A stretch of 64,000 nucleotides of DNA from an uncultured bacterium (GCA_905214525.1 CAJMMN010000009.1:4992-68991), one strand, 5' to 3'. Shown: positions 16,354 through 26,182, counted from the stretch's first letter. Numbers and translations are program-made. Notes: generated by a model from the letters alone, not told the origin.

Positions 16354-18030
16354 ATGTCTGGTTCGGCTGGGGATGCTCCGGTGTTGGAGGGAGAACACCG
16401 GTTGGGCGAGGGCATGCGTCGCGGCGTGTTCTGTCTGGGGCTGGTGCCGGTGGCGACGGGGTTGACGCTGCGCGAGGCGATGTGGATGCAGTGTTGTCTG
16501 ACGGCGGGTGTGGAGCCCGGGCCGATGCCCGCGCATGCGTTCCGTCGCGCCGACCGGCATGCGGTGGAGGACGCGATGGGCGTGGCCCCGGGTCTGATGC
16601 GCGCGATGGCCGCGGATGCGAAACGGCGTCGGCGCATGGTGGATGCGGACGAGGAGGGGCGTCTGCCCCTCGGTTCGCCCTCCCCCGTGGACATGATGAC
16701 CCGTGATTTCCGCGTGCGGCCGGTCACGGCGTGGCATCAGACCAGCACGGGGCGTGCGGGGGTCCTGTCCACGCTGGTGGCGGGGTCGGGGGCGCCTCGC
16801 ATCGACGGGCCGGTCATCGGCGTGGATGTGCTGTCGCGTGAGTTGTGGCGGTTCGATTCGTGGGCGACGTATGACGCGCCGGGCGTTCACGGCCCGCATA
16901 TGACGACCAGTCCGGACGTGTTCATCTGCGGTCTTCGCGGCAACGGCAAGTCGTTCGCGGCGAAGGTGATGGCGTTGCGTGAGATCGAGGCGGGCCGTCA
17001 TGTGATCGTCCAGTCGGATCGCGAGGGCGAGTGGGGCCGGGTCGCCAATCATGTGGGAGGCCAGGTCGTCTCGCCGGGCGGCGGCCATTATCTGAACCCG
17101 TTCGCGTTGCCGGACCGTCCGTCCGCCGGCGAGGACGATCTGTGGCGTCAGGAGGTGCTTTCCGGGCGCAAGGCGGCGTTCATGAGTCTGGCGGAGGCGT
17201 TGCGTGAGGAGGGCGGCCCGTTCCCGTTGGATCGTGACATGCAGGTGGTCGTGGATCGTGTGGCGGTGTCGTTCGGCACGGGGCCGATGACGTTGGAGGC
17301 GGCGGTGGACCGTCTCGCGGACCGTTCGTGGGTGGATGGGGAGTCGCCGTCGATGACGGGTTTCGAGCATGAGCCGGCGTTGGCGCGTGCGGCTGCGGCC
17401 GCGGCGGCGCGCGTGTATGCGCCGATGGTGCGTGGCGGCACCCTGTCGGGCATGTTCGACAGGGAGTCCACGATCCGGTTGGATCCGTCGAGCCCGATGA
17501 TCGTGTTCGACACGTCGAGTCCGGCGTTGAACAACGAGCAGCTCAAGCGCGTGTTCACGGCGGCGGTGAGCTCGTGGATCGACCGTCTGCTGCAGGGGCG
17601 TGACGGGAGGCGGCGGATCGTGGTCGACGAGGAGGCGTGGGATCTGCTGTCGAACGCGCGTCTGGTGGACTCGTTGCAGACCAGGCAGCGGTCCGCCGGC
17701 CATTGGGGGTGCGCGACCTGGCTGATCGTGCATGGCGTGAACGACATGACGCATGTGTTCGGCGAGGGCAGCGAGCTGCGTGGCCGTGTCGAGGAGATCC
17801 TCAACCAGATGCAGACGAAGATCATCTTCCGTCAGGGCGGGTCGAACATCGACATGCTCAGCCGGCTGGTCCCGGATCTGAGCGAGGACGAGCGGCGGGT
17901 GATTCCCACGCTGCCGCAGGGGCTGGGGGTGTGGAGGGTCGGCGCGGAGCATCCGCGTATGGTGCGCGCCCTGGCCGGTCCGACCCTGTCGGCCCTGTTC
18001 GACACGAGCGATCTGAGGTCCGCGGCCTGA
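16354..18030 (+). CDS. VirB4-family conjugation ATPase
   Basis: 558 residues. Walker A GLRGNGKS sits near residue 195 in the context FICGLRGNGKSFAAKV, followed by VIVQSDREGEWGRVANHVGGQVV, typical of VirB4/TraE. Walker B with the RRIVVDEEAWDLL pattern lies near 420. The C-terminal part retains the FRQGGSNIDML and RVIPTLPQG segments. VirB4 ATPases energise assembly and substrate passage of the mating type IV secretion channel at the cytoplasmic membrane. The length is at the short end for the family, with a reduced N-terminal domain. ATG chosen with GGAGG eight bases upstream. Next gene follows after about 55 bases. Confidence 0.9.
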   Translation: MSGSAGDAPVLEGEHRLGEGMRRGVFCLGLVPVATGLTLREAMWMQCCLTAGVEPGPMPAHAFRRADRHAVEDAMGVAPGLMRAMAADAKRRRRMVDADEEGRLPLGSPSPVDMMTRDFRVRPVTAWHQTSTGRAGVLSTLVAGSGAPRIDGPVIGVDVLSRELWRFDSWATYDAPGVHGPHMTTSPDVFICGLRGNGKSFAAKVMALREIEAGRHVIVQSDREGEWGRVANHVGGQVVSPGGGHYLNPFALPDRPSAGEDDLWRQEVLSGRKAAFMSLAEALREEGGPFPLDRDMQVVVDRVAVSFGTGPMTLEAAVDRLADRSWVDGESPSMTGFEHEPALARAAAAAAARVYAPMVRGGTLSGMFDRESTIRLDPSSPMIVFDTSSPALNNEQLKRVFTAAVSSWIDRLLQGRDGRRRIVVDEEAWDLLSNARLVDSLQTRQRSAGHWGCATWLIVHGVNDMTHVFGEGSELRGRVEEILNQMQTKIIFRQGGSNIDMLSRLVPDLSEDERRVIPTLPQGLGVWRVGAEHPRMVRALAGPTLSALFDTSDLRSAA

Positions 18031-18085
18031 ACCGCATCGTTTTTGTTGTATCCGTTTTCCGTATTCGTTGGTGAGGAGGCCGCTG

Positions 18086-20026
18086 ATGGCGGATGTGTCC
18101 GGGGATCGTCCCTGGTATGAGGAGCTGGCGCCCGATCTGGAGGGCGATGCCGGCCGGGGCGTGGAGGGGTCGCGTGTCGATTCGCGCCGTCGGGTCATGG
18201 CCGTGTGGCGTGGGTTCGAGGACTCGCGTGCGGGCGTGTGGCTGGCGGAGCATACGGGGCTTCTGGCCGCCCTGTCGCGTGAGGGGTCGGTGCTGGTGCG
18301 TCGTCTGGCCGTGGGCGTTCTGCTCGTGGCGATGGCGTTCACGCTGCTGCTGTTCGCGGCGGCGGGCGGCGATCCGGTGGCCGGCGGGCTGCTGTCCATG
18401 CCCTTCTGGATGGCCGCGTTGGCCGTGTGCGCCGTGCTGTGGGCGTTCTGGGACGCGTACCGTGATTCCGGGGAACGGCTCGTGGATCGTCTGTCGTCGG
18501 CTCCGGGCATGGCCACGCGTCGTCAGGTCGCGGCCGCGTGCGGGGTGCGCGAGGTGATGCGCACGATGGTGCCGAGCGTGCTGCCGGCCATGCTGGCCGC
18601 GGCCATGCGGGAGCGTCGCATGGGCGGCGACCCGGTGTGGCCGAGGCCCTGGCAGGCGGCCATGTACGTGGGCGAATGCCATCACGTCGGTGTCTGGCTG
18701 TCGTTGGAGATGCACGCGTACGTGCTGGGACCGACCAGGTCCGGCAAGACAGTGACGGTCGTGATCCCCGCGGTGGTGGAGGCGCCCGGCTTCGTGCTGG
18801 CCACGTCGACGCGCAGCGACATCATCTCGGCGACCCGTCGCCTGCGGGAGAGGGGTGTGGCGGATCCGTCGAACGGGGCCCGGTACGGCGGCCGTGGCCG
18901 TGTCCATATCTTCGACCCGGAGGGGTTGGGCGCGGCGGATCCGCTGACCCGGCACAACATGCGTTGGACCCCGTTGCAGGGGTGCGAGGACCCGACCACG
19001 GCGATGCGCCGCGCGCAGACCCTGGTGGGTGTGGGCGGATTGGGCCAGGGGTCGAACAACAGGGAGTGGGGCGTGAGCGCGGGAGGCTATATCCAGGCGC
19101 TTCTGTATGCGGCGGCGATCAGCAACCTGCCGATCTCGAAATGCTACGAGTGGTCGGTCAGCCCCCGCAAGGCGCTCGAGGCCGCGGACCTGATCCGCGA
19201 GCATACGGGCGAACGGGAGATGCTGCGCTGGGCGGACACGATCCGTGGCCTGGAGACCATGGACACGCGCCAACGGTCGAGCGAATGGTTCGGCGTGAGG
19301 AACGCGTTCGCGATCCTCGCGGACCCGAAGGTGCGTTCGACGATGGATTTCTCGCCGCGCGACCCGCGTCTGATCGATCCGAGGCGCATGGTCGAGGATC
19401 ATGACACCGTGTACGTGCTCAGCCGGCCGAAATCGCAGGCGGGCGGAGGCGTGAACGCGGGCCTGTTCGCCGTGCTCCTGCTGGACACGTTCCAGGAGGC
19501 GTGCCAGGATCTCGCCCTGTCGCGCGAGGCGTCGGGACCCAACCTGCGCAAGATCGAGCCGCCGGCCCGGTTCGTGCTCGACGAGCTGAGCAACATCGAG
19601 ACGTGGGGCGGCCTGCGCAACGCGATCACGCAGGGCGGCGGCAACGGCTATCAGTTGCTCGTGGTCGAGCAGTCGCGCGACATGATGGTGCGCGACTACG
19701 ACCGGGAGACCGAGCAGACCGTTTGGAACAACTGCAACCGGATCATGCTGGGCGGCGTCACCGACCGGGACAGCCTCGAATGGTGGGGCATGCAGATCGG
19801 CCGGCATGAGGTCACCCGTTTCGAGTCCACGTGGAATCCGGGACAGGGCCCGCTTGGAGGGGTCACGGAACGCCGCGGCGCGGAGGAGACGGTGCTGCCG
19901 TGGGAGCTGAGCCGTCTGCCGCGCGGGTGGATGGTCGTCCAGCCCGTGCGCGAGGCGCCGGCCCTGGTCCGCGCCCCGCATTTCATGGAACGCGGATGGT
20001 GGCATGACGCGGAAGGAGACAGGTGA
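18086..20026 (+). CDS. VirD4/TraG-type coupling protein
   Basis: 646 residues from the ATG after GAGGAGG. Two membrane segments lie near 70-118. Walker A appears as VLGPTRSGKTVTVVIP near 213, and Walker B as RFVLDELSNIETWGGL near 495. The block STRSDIISATRRLRERG, followed by HIFDPEGLG, is characteristic of TraG/TraD-type proteins. Coupling proteins dock the relaxosome and pump DNA into the channel. The stop overlaps the start of the next gene (TGATG). Together with the VirB4 ATPase and the MobF relaxase it defines a self-transfer system of a Gram-positive type. Confidence 0.93.
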   Translation: MADVSGDRPWYEELAPDLEGDAGRGVEGSRVDSRRRVMAVWRGFEDSRAGVWLAEHTGLLAALSREGSVLVRRLAVGVLLVAMAFTLLLFAAAGGDPVAGGLLSMPFWMAALAVCAVLWAFWDAYRDSGERLVDRLSSAPGMATRRQVAAACGVREVMRTMVPSVLPAMLAAAMRERRMGGDPVWPRPWQAAMYVGECHHVGVWLSLEMHAYVLGPTRSGKTVTVVIPAVVEAPGFVLATSTRSDIISATRRLRERGVADPSNGARYGGRGRVHIFDPEGLGAADPLTRHNMRWTPLQGCEDPTTAMRRAQTLVGVGGLGQGSNNREWGVSAGGYIQALLYAAAISNLPISKCYEWSVSPRKALEAADLIREHTGEREMLRWADTIRGLETMDTRQRSSEWFGVRNAFAILADPKVRSTMDFSPRDPRLIDPRRMVEDHDTVYVLSRPKSQAGGGVNAGLFAVLLLDTFQEACQDLALSREASGPNLRKIEPPARFVLDELSNIETWGGLRNAITQGGGNGYQLLVVEQSRDMMVRDYDRETEQTVWNNCNRIMLGGVTDRDSLEWWGMQIGRHEVTRFESTWNPGQGPLGGVTERRGAEETVLPWELSRLPRGWMVVQPVREAPALVRAPHFMERGWWHDAEGDR

Positions 20027-21369
20027 TGGACGACACCCGTGACGAGGTGGACGAGATCCTGGCCGGCATGACGGGAGGCCGGACCGGTACGGCCGGCGGC
20101 GTCTCATCCCCCGTGCCGCCGGCCGCGGACTGGGCCCGTGGGCTCGACGCCGCGTCGGCGTCGGCCGCGCGGCTGACCGTGCTCCTGTCGGACGTGTACA
20201 GGGCGCATCAGGGCAAGGACCCGTCGGCCAGCCTGGCCGCGCAGATCGAGCAGACCGTGCGCAACCTGACCGGCGAGCCTCCGCAAGAGCCGGAATACGG
20301 GCCGGGCCTGTGGACGGCGATGCCGCAACGCTCCTGGGAGACGATGGGCATGGCCCGGCCGATCGACTGGACCGGCGCGCCCTCGCGCACGGAGATCGAC
20401 CTGATGACGATGCACGCGATCCGCTACGGCGAATGGCTGTGCCGCACGTTCCCCACATGGGAGCAGACGCTGCCCGCCTGCTGGATCGAGCACGACGACG
20501 TGGTGGCCGAGGTGTTCGCCCTGAAATGCCATGCGGACCTGGCCGCGGCCTCCCCCAACGGCGGCATGTACATGCCGGCCCTCATGCAGGACATCCATCA
20601 GGCCCTCGCCCGGGTCAAGGAATACCTGACGGCGGCCGGCACGGGAGAATCCTCCCACGCGCATCACATGGACGGCGAACAGCATGCCTCGCGCCGACGC
20701 GCCCGGGAGGTCGAATACGAGTCGTGGTATCGCCGGCGCGGCGGATGGAAGACGGAACCGGCGTTCACCGGCCGTTGGCGGGGCGGCGAGGATTTCGTCT
20801 CCTCCACGCTCCTTGCCTATGGGACGCCTCCCTCGCCCGCCTCGCATGACGATCCCTCCGCCGACGTGCTCATGGCCACGCTGGCGGGCTGCGAGGAACG
20901 GCTGGACGGCTACCGGCGTTCCCGCGACGGCATCCGCCGCATGCCCGACGGGCCGGAACGCGACCGCCTGTCACGCCAGCTCGCCGCGGACACCGACGGC
21001 GATCTGCGGGAACTGTCCGACCGGTGGCGTGACTGGAGGTCCATGGAGCTCGCGGCCCGCGACCGGCTCGACCAGGCCATCGCCTCCATCGAACGACGGC
21101 TCGACGACCGGAAGGCACCCCTGTCCCATGAGGAGGCCGAGGAGGCGCGCGCACTGGCGTCACGGGGACGCGCCCTGCTCGACGAGGCCGGGGACCCGCG
21201 TTGGAACCCCGACTCGTACCGGCCCCGGGACCCGGACGAGGAGCTGAAGCTCGCGAAACGGCTCGAAGGCATCGCCCGTGAACGGGATCTCGATTCCCTG
21301 GAACAGCTCGACCGGCTCACGGCCACGATACGCGCGACGATCGGCCCGAGGGGAGGCATGCGCCCATGA
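20026..21369 (+). CDS. Helical transfer-operon protein, function unknown
   Basis: 447 residues, start overlapping the coupling-protein stop. No membrane segment and no enzyme motif seen. The middle is rich in Trp/Met/His segments (TAMPQRSWETMGMARPIDW, WEQTLPACWIEHDDVVAEVF); the last 170 residues are charged helices (RDRLSRQLAADTDGDLREL). It is cytoplasmic by appearance and, from its place between VirD4 and membrane accessory genes, may link coupling protein and relaxosome. This is inference. Confidence 0.65.
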   Translation: MDDTRDEVDEILAGMTGGRTGTAGGVSSPVPPAADWARGLDAASASAARLTVLLSDVYRAHQGKDPSASLAAQIEQTVRNLTGEPPQEPEYGPGLWTAMPQRSWETMGMARPIDWTGAPSRTEIDLMTMHAIRYGEWLCRTFPTWEQTLPACWIEHDDVVAEVFALKCHADLAAASPNGGMYMPALMQDIHQALARVKEYLTAAGTGESSHAHHMDGEQHASRRRAREVEYESWYRRRGGWKTEPAFTGRWRGGEDFVSSTLLAYGTPPSPASHDDPSADVLMATLAGCEERLDGYRRSRDGIRRMPDGPERDRLSRQLAADTDGDLRELSDRWRDWRSMELAARDRLDQAIASIERRLDDRKAPLSHEEAEEARALASRGRALLDEAGDPRWNPDSYRPRDPDEELKLAKRLEGIARERDLDSLEQLDRLTATIRATIGPRGGMRP

Positions 21370-22589
21370 CCATGCCGGACCTGTTCGAACAACTCGACTC
21401 CCCTGCCGAGACCGGCGACGATTGGATCCGCCGCCTGCTCTCGGAACCGGACGAGACTCCCTCCCCCACGCCGGCCGCCGGCGACGACGGCACCGATACC
21501 GGCCATGAGCCCGATCTTCCCCAAGAGGAGGAAAGGATTGTCCCGCCGCAGGCCTCAGGACCGGGGGCCGGTGGCGATGTGACGGCTCCCCCGCCTTCCG
21601 GCGCGCATGCGATCCCCCTGCCGGCATCCGACGACACGTCGCCATCCGATGACCTGGATGACATGCACCAGGACGCGATTCCGGGATTCGGCACCGATAT
21701 GGATGCCGATGAGCCCGCCCGTTCGGTCCATGCCGGCCGGATCGTACTGACGGTGCTCGCCGTGGTCGCCGCCGTGGCGCTCGTCGGCGTGATCGCCGCC
21801 GGCGCCGTCACCGCGTCCGCCCGCCACGGCGCGGAACAGGCGCAGGCCGTGCTGCGGGAGACCAATACGATTGCGACTCGGTTCGTCAAAGCCCACAAGG
21901 CGTCCGACCTCGCCGATGCGAAGGCATGGAGCCGTCTGGACGCGCGGATTTCGGACAACGCGAGGATACTCGACGAGCCCGCCGCCCGGCTGTCCATCAG
22001 GGATGCTGGATCGTTGAAGGACCGCGCGGGCAAGGCCAATAAGGACACGAACACGCTGGTGTCGGCGGCGAGGAGGGCCCTCGCCATCAAACAGGAGGCC
22101 GACGCGCGCGAATCGCTCGCGAAGGCGGTCGGCGAGGCCACCAAGCTCCGGGACGGCGCGAAGCGCGACGACGACACCGGCACGGCCATCGACGATCTGA
22201 CGACGATCCTCGAACGGGCCGCCGAGCCCGGCAAGGACGTCACCGTCAAGGAGCTCGAGGATCTGGTCTCCCGGGTCGAGCAGGCGAGGAAGACCCTCGA
22301 ACAGGCCATCGCCACGCAGGCGGAGCATGCGAAGGCCAAGCGCGCGGCCGAGGAGAAAGCGGCACGGGAACGCCAGGAGAGGGAACGGCAGTCCGAACAG
22401 CAGACCGTCCCCGACCCGACGCCGCCACAGCAGCAACAGCAATGGATACCCCAATACCAGTCGGGACAGTCGGGACAGTCGGGACAGTCGGGGCAATCGG
22501 GCGGAACCGGCTCCCAGCCCGGCAACGGCTGGAGCGTGCCGGCCCCCAGCGACGGCAACGGCCTGCCCGGCAACGATCCGGGACTATAG
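21366..22589 (+). CDS. Bitopic membrane protein with coiled coil and SGQ repeats
   Basis: 407 residues. The first 118 are acidic and proline-rich and probably cytoplasmic. One membrane segment (IVLTVLAVVAAVALVGVIAAGAV) lies near 122-148. The outer part is a coiled coil to about 350, then a low-complexity tail with QQQQQ and repeated SGQ. Start overlaps the previous stop by four bases. The shape suits a mating-channel scaffold spanning membrane and wall. The tail is encoded by a 9-base tandem repeat and could vary in length. Confidence 0.65.
   Translation: MTMPDLFEQLDSPAETGDDWIRRLLSEPDETPSPTPAAGDDGTDTGHEPDLPQEEERIVPPQASGPGAGGDVTAPPPSGAHAIPLPASDDTSPSDDLDDMHQDAIPGFGTDMDADEPARSVHAGRIVLTVLAVVAAVALVGVIAAGAVTASARHGAEQAQAVLRETNTIATRFVKAHKASDLADAKAWSRLDARISDNARILDEPAARLSIRDAGSLKDRAGKANKDTNTLVSAARRALAIKQEADARESLAKAVGEATKLRDGAKRDDDTGTAIDDLTTILERAAEPGKDVTVKELEDLVSRVEQARKTLEQAIATQAEHAKAKRAAEEKAARERQERERQSEQQTVPDPTPPQQQQQWIPQYQSGQSGQSGQSGQSGGTGSQPGNGWSVPAPSDGNGLPGNDPGL
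22461..22496 (+). repeat. 9-bp tandem repeat in coding sequence
   Basis: Three perfect and one variant copy of TCGGGACAG, encoding Ser-Gly-Gln. In-frame unit changes would lengthen or shorten the protein tail without breaking the gene. Confidence 0.85.
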
Positions 22590-22618
22590 CCCATCATCCA
22601 TTCGAAAGGAGCACCATC

Positions 22619-23407
22619 ATGACGGACGAGACACCACGCAAAGGCGAGCACAGGGAACGTCAGGGCCTTCTCGGCCGAGCGAGAGACCGGTTCGAGCGGA
22701 TGGAGCCGAAACGGCAGGCGCTGCTGCTCGCCGTCGCGGCCGTAATCGCATTGGCGGCCACGATCGCGCTCAACCCGTTCCAGTCCACGACATCCGATCA
22801 ACCAGAACCTCAATCCGCCCAACAGGCGACAGACAGCGGCAAGGATACGAAAAACCAGTCCCGGACGGACCCGTCTTCGGAACCATCGGAATTCACCGGT
22901 TCCACGGAGGACATCGCCAACAAGGCCCGGTCGATCCTCAACTCCCCGGACGGCGGCAACATCGACACGTTCGGCCAGACGCTCATCCGCCACGACGACA
23001 AGGACCTGGGCAACGCGACCGACCTGTTCGACGCGATCGGCCGGCAGGAGAAGGAATCCACTGTCCGCGCATTGGCCGACGAATGGTATGCCGAGGCGTT
23101 GCCGAAGGCCGCCGGATACCGGCTCGACGATCTCAAATCCAGTCTGCCCAAAGCGGAACATGCCGTGGACAGGCTCCCCGACCCCACGCCGGACGACTGC
23201 ACGGGCCTGGCCAAGGCCGCGAAACAGGCGCGAACGTTGGTCGACGCCGGATCCGACGACTACGACAAGCTCACCTCCGCGCAGCAGACCCTCACCAAAT
23301 CGATCAGCGCATGCACCGCCAACATGACCGTCGACCAGATCGACCGCCTGTTCCCGCAGGACGGACCATCGGTCACCATACCCGACACCGGAAAGGAAGC
23401 ACAATGA
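22619..23407 (+). CDS. Bitopic transfer-operon protein
   Basis: 262 residues with one membrane segment (ALLLAVAAVIALAATIAL) near 33-52 after a basic N-terminus, then a polar linker and a soluble outer domain with two cysteines (DDCTGLAKA and SACTANM) that could pair. The outer domain begins near residue 100. The start follows GAAAGGAG. It is probably exported to the outer face of the membrane as part of the mating apparatus. The stop overlaps the next start (ATGA). Confidence 0.65.
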   Translation: MTDETPRKGEHRERQGLLGRARDRFERMEPKRQALLLAVAAVIALAATIALNPFQSTTSDQPEPQSAQQATDSGKDTKNQSRTDPSSEPSEFTGSTEDIANKARSILNSPDGGNIDTFGQTLIRHDDKDLGNATDLFDAIGRQEKESTVRALADEWYAEALPKAAGYRLDDLKSSLPKAEHAVDRLPDPTPDDCTGLAKAAKQARTLVDAGSDDYDKLTSAQQTLTKSISACTANMTVDQIDRLFPQDGPSVTIPDTGKEAQ

Positions 23408-23781
23408 CAGCGGACACCACGCGGCGGGAGCACAGCGGTTCCGGCATCCGTCTCGGCATCGGCTCCTGCCCCGGCATAGCGAAGATCCTGCCGGCCGGCA
23501 TCCGAGGCATCACATTGCCCGACGGCACACGCGTGCGCATGCTGCGCTGCGTGACCCGGGAAAACGGCGCCGACATCCCCGTCGCCCTGATCCCCGCCAC
23601 CGGGGCGGTCCACAACCGCATGCTCGGGGCCGCCGGCGGCCAGATCGTCGAGTTCGCCGGCAGGCCACGTCTCTACCGGCCCGAGAAGGGCGGCCCCATC
23701 CTCGCGTTCACCGTCACCGACCTGCGCATCCGCGACACCGATGAGGCCCGCATGTTGCGTGCCGGCCGGACTCACGGCTGA
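23404..23781 (+). CDS. Small protein ending the transfer operon
   Basis: 125 residues, no membrane segment, mostly beta by appearance (GIRGITLPDGTRVRMLRCV, PVALIPATGAVHNRML). Start overlaps the previous stop and has GGAAAGGAAG upstream. No family recognised. It is the last gene of the tightly packed rightward operon that starts near 16 kb, so a role in transfer or its control is likely but not shown. Confidence 0.6.
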   Translation: MTADTTRREHSGSGIRLGIGSCPGIAKILPAGIRGITLPDGTRVRMLRCVTRENGADIPVALIPATGAVHNRMLGAAGGQIVEFAGRPRLYRPEKGGPILAFTVTDLRIRDTDEARMLRAGRTHG

Positions 23782-23815
23782 GACCGCCACTCTGCTTCGA
23801 GCCGGCGCGGGAACG

Positions 23816-23978
23816 TCATAAGAACACGCTCACGAACTCGGTCGGCGTGATGATGGAAGGGCTGCCTATCCTCACGCCGGCCGAGTCCATGGTCACGTCC
23901 CGACGCCAACTCAATCGTCCTTACCGCGTTGGCGGAACGGAATATGATGGCGGACAGCATCACATTGGTGTCCATCAT
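23816..23978 (-). pseudogene. Decayed PIN-domain (VapC-like) toxin
   Basis: On this strand ATG ATG GAC opens MMDTNVMLSAIIFRSANAV and EL, the start of a PIN-domain RNase with its first catalytic Asp. The frame is then lost. A second frame in the same stretch gives a PIN-like end, ITPTEFVSVFL and a stop. Well under half of a normal PIN domain (about 120-140 residues) is present, so the core has been deleted and the toxin cannot be active. Directly upstream, another frame ends LDDLIGSIRAERAARWN and a stop just before the toxin ATG, like an antitoxin tail. Confidence 0.55.
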
Positions 23979-24530
23979 CACCCTCGTTGATCAGTTCCAC
24001 CTCGCCGCACGTTCCGCCCGAATGCTCCCGATGAGGTCGTCGAGCGCACCCATCCGGCAGCATCTGCAATCCGCGATCCAACAGACTCAAGAAAACCGTC
24101 CATTGTTCCGTCTGTTCCCGTTGGAGATGGACACGACAGCATATCGAATCATGCATCATTCCAGACCTTGACGCCGCCCCGGTGAATCTCATTGCGCCTT
24201 ACCACCATCAGCCTCATACCGGAGAATCACCCCATGTCAACGGCATGCCGTCAGTTATTGTCCAATGGATTTCAAACGCCGCGCTCGGGCTCAGGATTCC
24301 CCCGACTCTCCCGTTTCCTTTTTCCCTGATCAGTTTTTCGAGTCTAGGTCCGGCCCACACTCAGGCAGACTGCCGGCTCCCGGGAAACCCATCCGAGACG
24401 AACACGGCCACTCGTTTCCGTCTCATCGTCAGTTCCAGACCGAATCTCCTTCTCCATGGAGCCCTCTCCGGTTCCGGTCGCGTGCGGTTCTGTAAAATGC
24501 CTGCCTATAGCGAAGACGGTGATAAGGGTC
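23979..24530. other. Gene-poor stretch with antitoxin remnant
   Basis: The left 70 bases carry, on the minus strand, a short antitoxin-like tail that ends at the PIN relic. The remainder contains no convincing gene on either strand. A TAAAAT hexamer near 24493 is a possible -10 for the next rightward gene, without a clear -35. Confidence 0.4.
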
Positions 24531-24878
24531 ATGTTCGATGATGCGACGGCTGCGGAAGGGTTTCTCGAGCGTTGCCGCGGCGAGGGACTGGACGCCGTGG
24601 TCGAGGACGCGCGGCCGATCGGCACGGTGAAGCGCAATGGGCCCGGTCTGGCGTCATGGCTGAAAGCCCATCCGGGCTGGCATGTGGTGGCGGAGTCGGC
24701 GAACCGACGTGCGGCGTGGGCCGCGGCCTGGAAGATACGGCATGGGGAGCGTCGCGGCTTCGAGGACGGGTTGTGGGACGCCCAGGCGCAGAACCGTGAT
24801 GGCAGGTGGGTGGTGATTGCCCGCCGCGCCTCGAAACGCCGCAGTATCCCCGGCGAGGGCATGGACCCGTTGTTCTAG
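24531..24878 (+). CDS. Small hypothetical protein
   Basis: 115 residues from the ATG after GATAAGGG; an earlier in-frame ATG lies in sequence that does not look coding. The first 50 residues could form a small alpha-beta fold (VMFDDATAAEGFLERCRGEGLDAVV). A Trp-rich middle follows (HPGWHVVAESANRRAAWAAAW), and the protein ends basic. It converges with the HipA-like gene and overlaps its end by four bases. No function can be assigned. Confidence 0.55.
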   Translation: MFDDATAAEGFLERCRGEGLDAVVEDARPIGTVKRNGPGLASWLKAHPGWHVVAESANRRAAWAAAWKIRHGERRGFEDGLWDAQAQNRDGRWVVIARRASKRRSIPGEGMDPLF

Positions 24879-26182
24879 AACGATGTCGGGCCGCTTGTCG
24901 TGGACTGCCAGTGGAGATTCCCCGTTTCCACCTGTTCCATGGGTGATGGCCACGGAAGCATGCCGGTCCCTATTCCCGTTTCGGCACCCATGACCACCGT
25001 TTTGTGGGTGCTGTCATCGCCGGCGGACTCCGCCAGTGAGCGGACTTCGCGGATACGGGCGGAAAGCATGGTCGCGATGGCCGTGATTCGCGTTTCAGGT
25101 ACGAGTCCCGTGACTGACAGGCGGTGTCCCACCTGTTCCTCCCACCCATCGAGCTTGCCAAGGTCATATCTGGTCCAGTCGGATATGAGGCGCAGCTGTC
25201 GGCGGGCTGTCGGCGTCTTATAAGTCGCGTAGAACGGTTTGGCCTTGTAGTCGCGGTTGTCTATGGCGAGCTCTCCGCACCACAGAGAGGCTCCGGTGTC
25301 GAACAACGGCGCGGGCCGGACCCGCAGTGTCTCCACGTCGCGGATGAGACCGAAGTTATTGTAATGGCGGTCGATGTTCCGCATGAGGTAGTCCACGAGT
25401 AGCCAATCGTCGGTCGCATGCACCACCGCCGCCCCTTCGCAGCCGAACAGTTGCGCCGCCCTGATCCACTGGTCCCTGGCGCTCAGGCGATTATCCCTCT
25501 TCACCGATTCGAGAATCTGCCATGCGGATACGAGTTCCTCGGTGTCCGTCAGCATTTCGGGACAGGTGGATACTGGCCTGTTGTCGTATTCGCCGAGATT
25601 ATATCTGACTGCTGGTATGCCGAGCCTGGAGCAAAGGTCCGATGCGATGAGTTCGTTGACCGGTTCCTGTCCGGTACGTCCGGCTTTGATCAGTATCCTG
25701 GTGCCGTCGCCCGCAATGGTCCATCGTTTCGGAAGGTCGCCGCCGGTGGATGCGTCGGGTGCGTTGAGGCTGAACCTGTGGGAGGAGGAACGGGCAGTCA
25801 GGAGGGTTCGTCCAAGTTCCTCGTCAAACGGGTTGGTGAAGAAGTTCACGGTATCCCATTCGAGGTCGGATGATTCGGGCTTGACCCAATACTGGTCGGA
25901 AAGGCTGAGTCCATGCGAGCGGTTGAGGAGTTCCACCGCCGATCTTATTCCCATCGAGTCAAGTATGCCGCGTATCCCATCCCGAGTGGGTGGGATGGCC
26001 CTTCTTCTCCACCAAGCATCGATGCTTTTCGCGTAGATCGCGGGTTTGCCGTGGGAGATGAGCTCGAGAGGCAACCTTGAACAATCCAGTATACGGCCGC
26101 TGCCGACGGCCTTTCCCGATGAAGGATCGTAGTCGAAGGCCAGCACCGGATGTCGGCGACACATGATTATCCGTCGTTCCAC
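24875..26182 (-). CDS. HipA-like kinase family protein
   Basis: 435 residues from a GTG with AAGGAGG nine bases upstream; an ATG six codons later is also possible. Family hallmarks are RILIKAGRTGQEPVNELIAS, the nucleotide-binding region, and DYLMRNIDRHYNNFGLIRD, which carries the N-x-DRH-x-x-N catalytic motif with the metal-binding region after it. HipA-type kinases phosphorylate Ser/Thr on targets such as aminoacyl-tRNA synthetases and can cause dormancy. No HipB-like HTH partner lies next to it, so it resembles the solitary HipA/CtkA-like enzymes of mobile elements. Substrate and toxicity are unknown. Confidence 0.75.
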   Translation of the reverse strand: MERRIIMCRRHPVLAFDYDPSSGKAVGSGRILDCSRLPLELISHGKPAIYAKSIDAWWRRRAIPPTRDGIRGILDSMGIRSAVELLNRSHGLSLSDQYWVKPESSDLEWDTVNFFTNPFDEELGRTLLTARSSSHRFSLNAPDASTGGDLPKRWTIAGDGTRILIKAGRTGQEPVNELIASDLCSRLGIPAVRYNLGEYDNRPVSTCPEMLTDTEELVSAWQILESVKRDNRLSARDQWIRAAQLFGCEGAAVVHATDDWLLVDYLMRNIDRHYNNFGLIRDVETLRVRPAPLFDTGASLWCGELAIDNRDYKAKPFYATYKTPTARRQLRLISDWTRYDLGKLDGWEEQVGHRLSVTGLVPETRITAIATMLSARIREVRSLAESAGDDSTHKTVVMGAETGIGTGMLPWPSPMEQVETGNLHWQSTTSGPTSF

